NCBI GenBank assembly: GCA_002205965.3
Contig: NADL03000466.1
Coordinates: 868,001-932,000, forward strand
Length of the DNA: 64,000 nucleotides
Source of the DNA: Kappaphycus alvarezii
Lineage: Eukaryota > Rhodophyta > Florideophyceae > Gigartinales > Solieriaceae
Direction of reading: 5' to 3'
A model generated the notes under the pieces. That model had not been told where the DNA came from. It searched no databases and was given only the letters and a program-made list of their open reading frames with translations. A program made the position numbers and the translations under genes. Shown piece after piece: positions 1-11,402 of this stretch. Position 1 is the stretch's first letter. Each line of letters begins with the position of its first letter.

Positions 1-536
1 AAAGTTACCAAGCGTTTCGATGTACCTTGCCTCTTTCCGACTCAACTTAGGCTTAGTGAATAAATGCTTGAGGACCTGATTGTCAGTAATGATCTCAAAT
101 GATGAACCTTCCAAATAACATCTGAACCTTTGAAGAAAAGATATCAAACTGAGAAGCTCCCTATCATTTGCGGAATAATCTCTTTCAGTGGGGACAACTT
201 TTTGGAATAGAATGCAATTACACGATCCTTTCCGTTTCCATCTAGTTGTGTTAAAGTACCTCCAACCGCAAATTGTGAGGCATCTACGTGTCCTCTGAAA
301 CTCTTGTTCCAATCCGGGGCAACAAGAATAGGAGCTCGGGTGATGGCTTCTTTCAGCTCTTGGAATGCAACATCACACTTGTCATTCCATTTACCAACAC
401 CAATATCTTTCTTCGTCAGATCTGTCAAAGGAGCCGCAATTTCCGAGAACTTTGGAATAAACCTGCGAAAGAATTGAAGTAAGCCAATAAAACTTCTTAT
501 CTCAGTCACCGTTTTAGGCTTCGGCCATGTCTTCAA
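1..536 (-). pseudogene. pol: RT connection and RNase H of the Gypsy element, cut by the window edge
   Basis: From 536 downward the frame gives the RT connection (RSFIGLLQFFRRFIPKFS, TDLTKK) and the start of Ty3 RNase H (HVDASQFAVGGTLTQ, RVIAFYSKKLSP). After a frame change near 145 the RNase H continues to base 1 with a TDNQVLKHLF-like stretch and KLSRKEARYIETL. RNase H removes the RNA strand during reverse transcription. The rest of Pol is outside the window. Confidence 0.88.
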
Positions 537-1369
537 ACCTCAACTTTCTCTGGGTTAACACGAAGACCATCTTTTCCGACTATGAAGCCCAAGAACTCAA
601 TCTCTGTCTTCAGAAAGTCACATTTCTTTGGAGAAACATAAAGCTCATGTTCTTGCAGGCGACTTAGCACTATATCAAGGTGCTTGAGATGGCTTTCTTC
701 ATCCTTGCTGAATATCAGAAGATCATCAATATACACGACCATGAATACATCAATGCAATCGTAGAAGATACGGTTCATTAGCGACTGAAAAGTAGCAGGA
801 GCATTGCATAAACCCATCGGCATTACAAATATTCAAACTGTCCGTACTTCATATTGAATGCGGTCTTTTCAACATCCTCTGGCTTCACCCGTATTTGGTG
901 GAAACCAGTTTTCAAGTCCAACTTTGAGAAGACTCTTGCATCGCCTAGCCTATCAAACATCTCATCTGATCTAGGCAAGGGAGCATTGTTCCTTTTCGTG
1001 ATTCGATTAAGTGCTCTATAATCGACCACTCTCTCAAATTGTCTTTCTCTTGGACGAAAAATAACGGTGATCCATACGGTGATTTACTTGGCCTGATCTT
1101 CTTCTTTCTCAACAAGTCTTCAACATATTCCTTTGCAGCTTTCAACTCCGCGGGGATAACTGAAACAACGGACGATGAGGTGGTTTTGAACCTTTCTCAA
1201 CCTCAATCTCATGATCCACACTTCTCTTTGGTGGTAGTCCAGCAGGTAGTTCCCCTTTGAAGACATCCTTAAATCGAAACAGCAGCTTTTCCAATTTGGC
1301 ATTCTTTTGGCCTTTGATTGCAGAGGGCTTAGTCAACTTCAACTCATTCACATCAACAAGTTGATACAC
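533..1369 (-). pseudogene. pol: Reverse transcriptase of the Gypsy element
   Basis: Three overlapping frames together give a nearly complete Ty3-type RT. Frame 1 (1369 down) has FKDVFKGELPAGLPP and the DHEIE approach. Frame 2 (1145 down) has the fingers (KAAKEYVEDLL, SPYGSPLFFV). Frame 3 (1029 to 533) has the palm: YRALN, LDLKTGFHQIRV with the first catalytic Asp, FQSLMN, and VVYIDDLLIFS with the YIDD pair, followed by LGFIVGKDG. Its role is to copy element RNA into cDNA in the cytoplasmic particle. The catalytic residues are intact and only frameshifts (near 1140 and 1030) break it. Confidence 0.92.
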
Positions 1370-1400
1370 ATTGAAATCTCTCCATGATTCTTTCTTCTAA

Positions 1401-1787
1401 TCATGTTCCGGAATTTTTAACTCCAATGCTTGTGACTCTAACTTGTTCCCTCGAATTATCTTCAGTAATTGGAATCGCGTGTTTGCCAACCTTAACAATC
1501 CGTTCTTGATAATCGATATCAGGATTGTTGGTAACATGCCATGGCATTCCAAGAAGCACATCATATCTACAATTCGCAACAACCCAATTGGATGTATACA
1601 GATGGGAACCAATCTTCAATGTTGCTTCTAGGATGACTTCAGACGCTGTTTCCTTTGACTTCTTGCTCGAATGATTGACAGTGACATTGACATTCTTAAA
1701 TCGAAACCTTTCTCTGTTCCGAGCTGCGAAATCCCTTGATACTACGTTTGTATTACAACCATCGTCCTTGAGGACGGACACTTTCAC
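1401..1787 (-). pseudogene. Aspartic protease of the Gypsy element
   Basis: This 128-aa frame has the retropepsin-type layout. Near residue 8 there is KDDGCNTNVVS in the place of the catalytic D-S/T-G loop, and near residue 77 LLGMPWH in the place of the ILGxxW flap-proximal motif. The protease matures Gag-Pol. The active-site triplet reads D-G-C rather than D-S/T-G, a form also found in other Gypsy elements. The frame stops before the RT, which begins in another frame at 1369. Confidence 0.78.
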
Positions 1788-1792
1788 GTCTT

Positions 1793-2041
1793 TCAGTGTC
1801 CATCAAGTACAATTAATTCCTCCACTGGAATATCTTCCTCACTGATCTGGTTGTTGTCTTCAAGACAATTAACGATAGTATTGGACTCCAAACTAGTCTT
1901 CGGGACTCTCAACGCATGACTTACTTGACTTTTCTCAACTACAGAGGTATCACCAGTGCAAATCTCTTCTTTCAACACTGGACTCTGGATACTTCGTCTT
2001 AGTTGCCTAACCTCTGCAACAAGACATTCAAAGTCACTCAT
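1793..2041 (-). pseudogene. Gag-Pol linker of the Gypsy element
   Basis: An 82-residue acidic stretch lies between the Gag knuckle and the protease, in a third frame. It has no catalytic motif. It ends six bases before the protease ORF and is most simply the spacer of an originally continuous Gag-Pol protein now cut by frameshifts. Confidence 0.55.
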
Positions 2042-2082
2042 ACTCGGCCCAACCGGAGCGTTATTTCCTTTCGGCGGACCTC

Positions 2083-2883
2083 TTAGTTTTCCGAGTCATT
2101 GTCAATAACTTGAGCATTATTCGATGCAATCTTTTTCTCACGGTCATTATGCTTCCATGGCCTGCAACCTACTTTGTGACATACAAAGCAGCGGTTCTCC
2201 TTGTACAACCTTTCTATCTCTGGATCAAATCGACGATTCCTGTTTCGAATTTGACCACGGTTGTACCTCTTCTCCACGTTACCGATCTCCATTGGTACGG
2301 GAGCCTGGTTTGGAACATAACTCGACTGTTCACCAAACCTTGAGAACATCCCAGATCCACGTAAAGCACTGTCAACATTCAGAGCTATTCGGGCAGCTTC
2401 ATCGACGTTCGCAACATTGCTTTTGAGGACTTCTAGCCTAACCTGTGGCTTAAGTCCAGAGACAAACTTATCTAGCATTTCATCCAATTGAGATACCAGG
2501 GATGCTCAGAGCCACATTTCTAAACTCTGATAGATAAGCGGCAACAGAGTACTTCTGATGCAATGCCCTTAGATTATCTCTTGCACGTCAAACACTGTCG
2601 GCGGTATAAACTCAGCTCGTACCAAATTCTTAAACTCGTCAAAAGAATCTGGAACTGCATTGGAGGCAACTTTCATGAACCACCAACTTGCAGCTGTGCC
2701 CGTAAGCAAGGTTGTAGCGTACATAATCCTAGATCCATCGTTCAGTGCAAGATCCGTATTTTGCATATGAACAAGCGTGAGATACTGTTCGAGCTGATAC
2801 AACCATGTTTCAACGACGAGCCGATCTCTAGTGACCTTGAACTGCTCTGGCTTATTCGGCTTTAACAACGACATCTTGAACAA
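2083..2883 (-). pseudogene. gag: Gag of the Gypsy element, frameshifted
   Basis: Gag forms the particle and packages the element RNA. The N-terminal 103 residues (2883 to 2572) contain the retrotransposon-Gag core with WLYQLEQYL and an ASWWF motif. A stop at 2569-2571 ends this frame, but sense continues in a neighbouring frame through 2570-2490 (YSVAAYLSEFRNVAL), then returns at 2487 with LDKFVSGLKPQVRLEV. A nucleic-acid-binding knuckle follows (CFVCHKVGCRPWKH). Its spacing is C-x2-C-x4-C-x4-H, so the last two ligands are swapped compared with the usual CCHC. Two compensating frameshifts in an otherwise well-kept protein suggest a fairly young copy. Confidence 0.85.
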
Positions 2884-3058
2884 CCTTTTTTTTCTCTTGA
2901 CTTCTTCTCTCTTGACTTATTATCCACTCAATACTTGTAGGGAGCCGTCCCACGGCGACGGGTCCTCTTCCCGCAAGAGAGTGATAAAGTACTCTTCGTA
3001 ACCCACACTCGAGAGCTACGGTGATCTAGATCCGTTCGGGATATCCCCACCAGTCTTT

Positions 3059-3596
3059 TGATAAAGACCCTTCGGTGTCCTTACCCTATAAGAAAAGATC
3101 TCGACCCGACCAAAAGGTACTTCTCAATCACAGAACCTAAGTTCTTTCCACACTACTCGATGAGGATGCTCCTACCTGATCAAACCTAAATCGCGTTACT
3201 CGAACCCTTGTCCCAGTCGGTCGACCTAGCTAACAGCCAATAGCCGAGAGGATTATTTGAGAATACGTAGGCGACTCGGCGCAGAACAAACACAATCAAG
3301 GGAAGATATTGAAGATACCTTCCAGCCTATCTACTTCTCTTTGCAGAACTAGACTACTAGCATTCACCTGGCACTCCAGCCCACAGGTGATGCTTACCAA
3401 CGACTGGCACTCCAGCCCACAGTCGTGGTATAAACCGACTCCCTTCGGCCAACTAGGCGATGCTACCAGTGAAACGAGAGAGTAGTTGGGGCAAAGGAAG
3501 ACAGTTAAAATAAACTCAAATGTTGACTTTGATCGATGTTGGAAAAAATGTTTGATGGTTGTTAATGCCGCTACTCGGCATCTGCGACCTCTTACA
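3059..3596 (-). repeat. Candidate 5' LTR and leader of the Gypsy element
   Basis: This non-coding stretch upstream of Gag begins TGTAAGAGG and could end TATCA on the element strand. A TGGTGGGGATATCCCG stretch follows at 3052 downward, complementary to a tRNA 3' end finishing in ACCA, as a primer-binding site would be. The ends are inferred only from the TG...CA rule because the matching LTR is off the window. A hairpin (ATGCCG, 5-nt loop, CGGCAT) sits at 3565-3581. Confidence 0.35.
3364..3426 (-). repeat. Twin hairpins with the same loop and different stems
   Basis: Two stem-loops follow one another, at 3364-3390 and 3400-3426. On the plus strand each has the 13-nt loop GCACTCCAGCCCA. The first stem is TCACCTG/CAGGTGA and the second ACGACTG/CAGTCGT. 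The loops are identical while the stems differ with both arms changed together, which is the mark of selection on RNA pairing. They lie in the Gypsy leader or LTR, where packaging or dimerisation signals usually sit. Confidence 0.7.
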
Positions 3597-4021
3597 TAGT
3601 GGTTTGTACCCCCTTAAATGGATGTAAAATCACACATATCAAAGAGACGCGTTACAGCAATGCAATATAAAAACTACACACAATAAAAATTCTAAAAATC
3701 GTATTTGCCACGCTAAGTTCATTGCTGGCAAATGTCCAGAATGATCCAGGACCTTGTAGAACAATCCATAAACTATTTGATTGTTACAAAAAATCTTCAT
3801 ATGCAACAGTCATTTTTTTCACCTTTTCGGATAATCGGTTTCCTTCAATCTTAAACATACATGTAATTCTTAAAAACCAAGAGGTATACATGTAATTTTC
3901 GCTATACATTGTCCTTAAAAGGCAATTTTCACTAATTCCTACTTCAAGACCAAATTTGGCCTCATTTTTGATTCAACAGGCCTGCCAGTCTGAGCCTTTT
4001 GAGGCTATTTAAACCTGTTGC
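3597..4021. other. AT-rich spacer, no gene seen
   Basis: Apart from the imperfect direct repeat of a short TACATGTAATT phrase near 3860 and 3888, nothing recognisable was found here. Confidence 0.5.
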
Positions 4022-4624
4022 GTGTGGCCTAAGATTTATCCACGGCCCCCTTGCGCGAAAATCTCGACAACCGTAATCCCTTTGGCAACCAACATGTCCG
4101 GACTACCGCCTCTCGCCCAATTTCCAAATCCAGCCATCCTTTTCCCATCAGCGTCTCCCTTCTACTCCCTTAGGGCCCAACTGCCGTGGAGTAATTCTGC
4201 CGAAAAACAAGGAAGTGCCTGATTGAGCTTTTAGTCTGTCATCTGGTAGAGATCGATGCACAGTACGGGTCGCGGGGACTCAGAATATGAGGATTGTAAA
4301 GCACAGGAGTGCTTAAAGAAGTTTGTGGCCCCGGAACTGGTCTACGTAATATAAGAAGAGGAGGCAGAGGGTGAGCCAAGGGAGGAGGAAGAAGAGGCTG
4401 AGGGCTCTGAGGATGAAAAGTGGGATTTATATCCGTTATATGGAAAGGAAAGTAGTGGATTGGATGGATCAGGTGCTCCTGGCTATGGACCGGGTTGGAG
4501 GGGCTTCATATGAGTTGGATTTGTTGCAAGCAGGAGTAGGAAATAGTAGGACATTCACAGGTATCTGTGAGTATTACATGGGTACTTATGATGTCTTGAG
4601 AGAATTGCTAGATTCTGATCTATA
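4022..4624 (+). pseudogene. Decayed coding-like segment of unknown origin
   Basis: Base composition is richer in G and C than the flanks and several plus-strand frames read like protein. The first runs to 4222 and has an internal ATG at 4094 (MSGLPPLAQFPNPAIL). A second, around 4350-4510, is acidic (EEEAEGEPREEEEEAEG followed by a Gly/Trp-rich stretch). A third ends at 4625 with SRTFTGICEYYMGTYDVL. No single frame spans the segment and no family is recognised. It is probably a broken gene or a retroelement Gag-like part. Confidence 0.35.
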
Positions 4625-4629
4625 GGACG

Positions 4630-7600
4630 AAGAGTGTCAGGAATATAAAATTTAAAGTCTCTCAAGTATCTATTTTCAAAATTGCTGGGTTTGCACAAAT
4701 TTTTTCTTGCGATTTCTGGCGCTGTTAGTATTTATCGCAATTTTTAGTTTTGTAAAGACATCTACGTAACGTAAAGAAATTGATTTCTTCAGGAGAGAGA
4801 AAATATGTTGAAAGTCAGCCTAGACACACAAAATTTTCGATCAGCTCCAAAACCTCTCAGATAGGTGGTACTTTCTGTCCATTTCGTGTTAGATACTAGA
4901 GCAATAACTATTGTTTCACTGTCTTTCTTCGTCTTTGTCCGTTAACTTCTACAGTAGCACTTATGCACCTGCAAAAAATCTCATCTCCAGTAGTTGGTGG
5001 TTCTTTTTTACGGTTTGATTCCATTTTCATCCTGACAGGATATACGCAATATTCTGTGAATAGATAGTAAGATGAATTAGAAAAAACATGCGAGAGCTGA
5101 AAAAATCTGGTTTGTCGTTCATAATAGATTACCTTCTTCTAATTAAAACATACCTCCAATGATCTAGGTGGCACTACGCGCTGAACTCAGCTCTATCGAC
5201 AGCGTTGTGTCTACAGAACAATTTTCCTCATATCAGGACAATTTCGAGGGGCATTGTTTTTCGGTAAAATATTCCTTTTCTGTTTTTTGCCTGCCTTTAG
5301 TTTCAAAAATTGCTTATTTCGACCAGAACAAATATTTCGGCAATTATTGCTTCATTTAGGGTGCTAAATACTTTATTATAACCGATGAATTTTAAATTTT
5401 GCGTCAACTTTCCATGTTTTATCGTTAATGCGAATGGTTTCTATGTAATAGTGTAGCAATGGAACCACTGAGCACCTCACTTCTGTATTATTATGTTTTG
5501 GAGTAAATTTTAGTTAATATTTACAGGCTCTCAACCACTGTTTTTACTAACTGTGTACTTTTCTATGAATAGAAGGTTTTCCTTATATTATGAAAAAGAG
5601 TAACCCATTTGAGTACAGTACTATCGCGAAAGGACACTGCGTGTTTCGGTCGTCTGGTCACAGGATGAGAAACGCAGTCTAAGGAATGCTGGGGAAAAAG
5701 ATGAGAAGCATGATAAAATAAAGACGAGCTATGAGTTTTGAGCGAAATGCATCACAATTTCACGACTTCATTGTATACGAAGTGCGCATCGAATGAGAAC
5801 TTTAGGAATTTTGGGTCACACTTTGTTGCTCAGGATTCTAAGTGCAGCTTTAATTAAAGAAATCAGAAACTACTTGAAGAATGACCGTATTTTTAATGCT
5901 ATCTAATTTGGCTGTCTACAATGGTAAAAGATATAAATGCTAGCTATTGCTTCAAATATAATCTTAATGGATGCTTTCGAAAAGATAGATTGGTGTCTAG
6001 TAACAGTTTCGTATGTGAAAGCTTCTTTTCTCTGAAATCAATGAAGCCGTATTGGGGCGAACACGTCTCCATGTATCAACCATAGCTAAAAAAAATTTTA
6101 GAATAGAAAAACTAAGAAGAAATTAATGTAAATAGGAAGAAAAAACTGACGTCTCTATAGGAGACCACGTATAAATGCAAAAATTGTTACATTTACTCAA
6201 TATATTGTCATTAATGTTCTAGATCCGAAGCTGAGAGAAATTTATAACTTAGGATACGGTCTAGAGACAGTATTTCCATCGATTACAAAAATATTTCTAA
6301 ACTGAGAAAAGCGTGAAATTTAACATAGTAAAATTGTTTGACAAATTGTTAGTCCAGATAATCTTGGATGAAAAGACCATTTGGCCCCTTCGAGATAATG
6401 TAGTTCCGCGAACCGGAATGGGCTTAGCGTGTGTTAATGTTTTACAGGCATTACTGCTGAACTGGAATGAAAACCTACAAAAATTACTTAAAGAGCTTCT
6501 GTCTCGGTCATTTCAGCATTATAGGAACTGAGAGAACTCCAATCAGTCGGAATATTTTTAAGATTCATTCTACTCAGTGCTAATAGATGTAATGAAAATC
6601 ATTTTAATACACTTTATATCATTTTCGAAGGCTCTTCTCAGTAAAATGTAGGTATAAATGTAGTACATTTGTGTCACATAGAAAGAATATTTGTTAAAAG
6701 GCTTTTCTTTATGAGTAAGCTAAATAAATAAATTTGATTAACGAAGGTCTACACTTTCATACCCCTTACGGATATTTCGTACTTGATTCGCTAATTGCTC
6801 GCAAAGAGGAATGAAAACTAAGTTTTCGGAGCAAGTTTGCTCAAAAAGTGGGCCCCAGAAAATCGGTTGCCTTGATCGGAGAAAAAAGGTAGTCGTTTTA
6901 AGGTTCATAAATATGATCACGTAAATTAGTATAAACCCAAATTCAGTAAAAAGTCTCAAATGGAACAACTTGTGGGGTGCCAAAGTGCAGAAATAACTGA
7001 CCCTTATCTTCGATGATCTCCCCAAATTTACAGGGCCAACATAGCCGAATTGTAATGATGAAGTTCTTCGTAGTTTCGTGAGCAGTCATTTTAATACTGC
7101 AATATGTGTTGATCATATCTACTTTTACAGAAACCGTATTTTTCATTTGATTTATTAAACTTCGAGTCATTCTCTTGGGGCCTAGTTGAGGCCTTATTGA
7201 TGTGGATATCGATACATACTTTTAGTCTCACTGGATAAATCCCTTTTGGATACCAGGAACAATTGTAGTAAATAGTAGCTTCAACAACTCCGACTTAAGC
7301 AATTTAAATGAGCAAAATGGAAACAAACTCCTGTTTAATACCACTTCAAAGGCAAAAAAGAACTTGGTATACTTTAAATGTATGAAATCCGGGCCAAATA
7401 CCCCATTTTGAAGGCATAAATTCAATGTGAGTATGCTCGGGATGGAAGATTATTTGTATGATGAGCAAAAAGAACTTATAACGCAATAGAGATATGTGAT
7501 CAGAAAATTAATTAGCCAAAGGCACATCAAGAATAGTTAAATAAGTAACTGTTCTAATAAACGTACTGAAGAAGTTTTTTGAATCATATGGAAAAACTAT

Positions 7601-8631
7601 TGCTGGTTTTAAATTTGAACAGACTTTTATGCTTTAAGTCTAACTCGAAGGAAATAGTTTCTAATAGTTAAAGAGTGCATAAGAATACGATAGTTGGTAC
7701 TTGATTTCGTACGTTTGCCTCTTTCAAGAATACTTCTGAGTAATTGTATTAGTGATGCTGCGGCGCCCATTTAGTGTGTAAGACTACGAAGACACCTCGT
7801 TTACATGTAATTCATTTTATCACTTTTGAAAAGTTTCCGACTGTTAAATGCCCAAAAATTTTGTAACACGATCTACACACCACTAGGAATTTGAATGAAC
7901 AGTTTGGTATTGATTTTTAGAAATGGCGCTCAATTTAAAAGTAGTTTTATATCAAGAGGAAATTACAGGAACGGGGATGGAAATAAGAGGAAATTACAGG
8001 AAAGGGGGAAATTAGATGCAAAATATGTGATGTTTTCCTGCAAAAAGAGCTCATAGACAGCCAATTTCCAGCAGAGAAATGAAACTAAAACGTAGCGTCC
8101 TTATAGGAGGTCGAATTTCTTTACCGTAAAACTTTCTTGCTGGTGATATCCGAGAAATAATAGATAGCGATTTAAATAGTACCAATGAACCACTAGAAGA
8201 GTTAGGTAGGGAACGAGAACCCACTGGGGCTGCTATTGATGACAGCCAGTGGATCATACATATAAATGAAGACTACAGTCCTAACAATGAAAAAGGAAAA
8301 GCTAACCCCTCTGACTTCTGTCGGCGATGATAATAGCTTTCATAGACCATTACTGCGTCACCATACTTTTTCAAGTTCTATTTTGAATGCTTAAAAAGTT
8401 TAGGGTAGATCTAATATATATTGTAAGAATAAAAACTCCTAAAAGTGTTACTTAATGACCATTAGATAGTACCTACTATCTGGAAACTGTCGCTCAATTT
8501 TTAAAGCTGATAATGAGTGAAGCAGTCACTTGGTAATTGCGCCAAGGTGCTGGACTAGGTTTTGATGCAATAGTAAAAGTGTGCAATTGGAAAGTGCTGT
8601 AGGCCTACACGTATGTAAAAGTGATAACAGT
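4630..8631. other. Four kilobases of AT-rich DNA, no supported gene
   Basis: Only short chance-like ORFs occur and none shows a motif or a coherent composition. The one local structure is a pair of direct repeats of AAGAGGAAATTACAGGAA at 7954-7971 and 7985-8002, 31 bp apart. Confidence 0.6.
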
Positions 8632-9216
8632 TTAATTCAACATTTGGTCCATTGTCAACTGCTTTTTTGAATAAAATTTCTCTTCCCGAATGCGTCGTTG
8701 TAGAGTGCACAGTCTAGTGTGGAGCGAGCTGGACGGTAGTTCATGACTGAGACCGTATTGCTTCAAAAAGGAGATTGCACGGAGCATTTCTGCTCGCTGT
8801 AGCGCTTGATAATCTTCATCTTCTTCATCTTCTCTGAGTTCTTTGCCGTTGTTGCCAATTATTCCATAAAATAACACGTCATCGGTCACAAATTGTGTAT
8901 GATCGTTCTCTCCCAGCATGATGAGCATACTAATGCACATTTGAGCGTTGGTATTAATGAGTCCACCGATAGCAGACAAAACAGGCTTTTCATCACCATG
9001 CGTAAGACTGACTTCCGCGAGGTGACCATCTGATTCTAATATTGCGTGTTGACCACAATTGTCGATCAGCTTCTCGTCCGTACCATTCCAGATTCTTTTC
9101 ATCACGAGCATCGTCGGCAAAATATCTACTTCGTAGATGGCCTTCAAATTTTGACCAACGGACGCTCCAGTTGGAAAGCACGATGCCGAAGAAGTGCTGG
9201 AAGGTATAGTAGACAT
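8632..9216 (-). CDS. Intact hypothetical protein, 194 aa
   Basis: This is the longest uninterrupted ORF in the first 12 kb that is not part of a retroelement. The family is not recognised. The N-terminal 20 residues are Ser/Thr-rich (MSTIPSSTSSAS). A mixed alpha/beta-looking centre follows (residues about 25-110), then an acidic patch (REDEEDEDYQALQRAEML, about 128-145) and a Lys/Arg/Gln-rich C-terminus that looks helical. No transmembrane segment or signal peptide is visible. Composition is balanced, unlike the AT-driven chance ORFs around it. A weak TTTATATTG lies about 80 bp upstream of the ATG. It could be a whole small gene or the last exon of a longer one. Confidence 0.5.
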   Translation of the reverse strand: MSTIPSSTSSASCFPTGASVGQNLKAIYEVDILPTMLVMKRIWNGTDEKLIDNCGQHAILESDGHLAEVSLTHGDEKPVLSAIGGLINTNAQMCISMLIMLGENDHTQFVTDDVLFYGIIGNNGKELREDEEDEDYQALQRAEMLRAISFLKQYGLSHELPSSSLHTRLCTLQRRIREEKFYSKKQLTMDQMLN

Positions 9217-11018
9217 TTTACAGCAAAATGTGACAAATGAGGTACGTTTGGGTAACTACTATGGGTACTGGGGGCTGCAGTTGTCAATTAACAATATAAA
9301 CTCCCGATCCGACTCCCTCGTAATCCGAAGTTCACGTCCACTGTTTTTCTTGAAAACACGTGGACGTGCCTTTTTTCTGATGAAAATCAGTCCGACATCC
9401 TCTAAAAACATCTGGATGAGAGCAGAACAAGACGATTATTCTCTCCAAGACATTCAGGTAGATTTATAAAATCACTGGTATCTACTCCCCCATATCTTGA
9501 TATAGAATAATGATATATTATTTTCACCTAAATTGAACCTGGTTCCATAAATCTCCCGCTTCGGAATGAGGAAATAATTATTAATAATAGAGTTTGATCT
9601 TCTTTAGGAAAAAATGGTCCTTTCAACGTACAGAAACATAAGAATACGTTAATGTGTAAGTTTATGATGAAGTTCTGCTCGGATTAGTCCTTCTTGAAAG
9701 ATCAAATCTATCCCGGAGTTCTTTCTTCTCCCGACTAAATCCTTCTGTAACTATGAACCAATGTATTTTGTGATTGCACGTATTTCACGGTGAGCAAAAA
9801 CTGTTCAGGTCTAAGATGATAAGGATCAAGACAATGTGCGTGGATTTAACTTTTCGATCCCTCCTCTGAGGTTGAGCAGAGAATGCAATGTCGGTGTTTC
9901 TACTCCTTGATAGAGAAAGGGTTGGAGAACATTGTTTGGAATTTAGGCCACCTAACAGCTTTTTAAATGGCTTCAACATAAACGGCAAGGACTTTGGAGC
10001 CGACCGGGATGATTTGAGCTTGCTGATTCGGACTTTTGTTTCTTTTCTTTGACACTGCTTGGTGTGATCTCCAATATTTTGTGCATATAACGCGACCTTC
10101 TTGTTTGCTTCATCGATATTATTTTTTTCCAACCTTCTAGAGTTCTTGCAGCATTTACGTACCTGCGCTCGAATGGTGAGCAAAAATTTGCACAGTTTCT
10201 TAAGCGAAACACATGCAGTATATTTACTATATCATTTTACATATTGAAGTTTTTTCTTTCAATATTTTTCACTGCCTCTTGCTCAATTGTTCCCATCATT
10301 CTTTAATATTTCCCGTTGGATATAAAGCATGGGCGAAAAACGTTTTCAGCTAAATATCTTCTTCTCTTAAACAGTCTAGAAAAGTGGTTATAAACAAACA
10401 GTAATAATTACCCAAGTTGATTCTTTTCTGGATATATAATGGCTCAATTATTTATTTTTACACGAAGACAAGGACAAAATCCTCAGAAGCCTCTTCAGTT
10501 GTGATCGCTGTTGGCTATATAGTAAGATTCTCAACTTCTATGAGAAGAAATTTAAATCTAGAGGATGTTTCTCTGTATGGCCATACAAAGTTGGTTGAAA
10601 AAGTTTCAATAAGGCCTGAAATCCAGAAACATACTGTATCTCTGTACTTTTGGATTGTAATGCATTTGTGTCAGTTATCACATTATTTGACGGACTTGTA
10701 CACATGTTTTTGCATTTTTGACCACCAACATCTGTCCGTAATGAATTTTTTTTGTTTTCCCGAGAATATAATTACCTAGCTTACTATTAATTGTCATCAA
10801 GATGTTAATTATTCCTTGTAATAGAGATACTACTCTAGTACTGCCTTTACTGAGTCGGAAAAGCTTCCCTTCACTCAGAGCAAACGTGTTCTGATTCTTC
10901 GAAATGATACACTGCTAAAGTTCGAGTCATTTAAGCAGCCTTTGATGTAAAATTTTCTTCTGTAATTATGTACCTTAACTCCTTAGTGATCAGCAGTTAG
11001 AGAGAAATTTTCGAGATG
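9217..11018. other. AT-rich stretch with weak ORFs only
   Basis: Minus-strand frames at 9785-10212 are Lys/Arg-rich, and one contains GDHTKQCQRKE, which resembles the end of a Gag zinc knuckle, but the first cysteines are missing. A plus-strand 120-codon ORF at 10417-10779 has the Phe/Tyr/Ile-rich composition expected by chance in AT-rich DNA. Neither is called a gene. Confidence 0.5.
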
Positions 11019-11321
11019 TTAAGTTTGAACAAGAAACTTTTTCAATGCAAAAAATAATCTCATTGCTTCCTTTTTCAAAGACATATATTTATTCTCTGCA
11101 TCACTAAGAGTGAGACTCCGAAATGTTTCAACCTTTTTAAAAAAAAATATTACCAAATATCGATCAGATGCATCCGTTACTAATTCAGATGGCTTTTCTG
11201 AATACAAGCACATGAGTACTGAAGGGCTCCTATTTTTGACAGTTCGTTGAGTGGGATTTTTATTTCCTTTTTCTAGAAAAATTTCTGATTTTCGAAGTTT
11301 CTGCGTGAGGTGGAGCTGCAC
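11019..11321 (-). pseudogene. Gypsy-type RNase H fragment
   Basis: The frame contains PSELVTDASDRYL followed by SLTLSDAENKYMSLKKEAM and FALKKFLV. This is the order seen at the RT/RNase H junction of Ty3/Gypsy Pol, where the family has a TDASD core, an SRTLSxAExNYS stretch and an EALAIVxAxxKF helix. Spacing is preserved, but the segment between TDASD and LSDAE is corrupted by a run of A/T-rich residues. No flanking RT or integrase can be read, so it is an isolated, old fragment unrelated in position to the element at the left edge. Confidence 0.65.
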
Positions 11322-11402
11322 TCATGGAAAAATCTCTGACAAAACTTTGTTGATACCATGCTCGACAAAATTACGCTCTGAATTTCGGTTTTAAGTGATT
11401 AT

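Larger units (their letters stand above)
1..3596 (-). mobile_element. Ty3/Gypsy LTR retrotransposon, 5' half, cut by the window edge
   Basis: Reading on the minus strand, the order is leader or LTR, Gag, aspartic protease, reverse transcriptase, RNase H, which is the Ty3/Gypsy order. The integrase and 3' LTR would lie left of base 1. Coding is spread over several frames with at least five frame changes, so this copy is inactive as read, although the key RT residues (LDLKTGFHQIRV and YIDD) survive. The right boundary at 3596 is a guess from a TG dinucleotide on the element strand; without the partner LTR it cannot be proved. Confidence 0.88.

Noticed and set aside
288-482. Plus-strand ORF at 288-482
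   Set aside because: It is the antisense shadow of the Gypsy RT/RNase H frame, which carries the recognisable motifs.
10417-10779. 120-codon ORF as a gene
   Set aside because: Composition is that of AT-rich chance ORFs, with no motif, promoter or homologous repeat.
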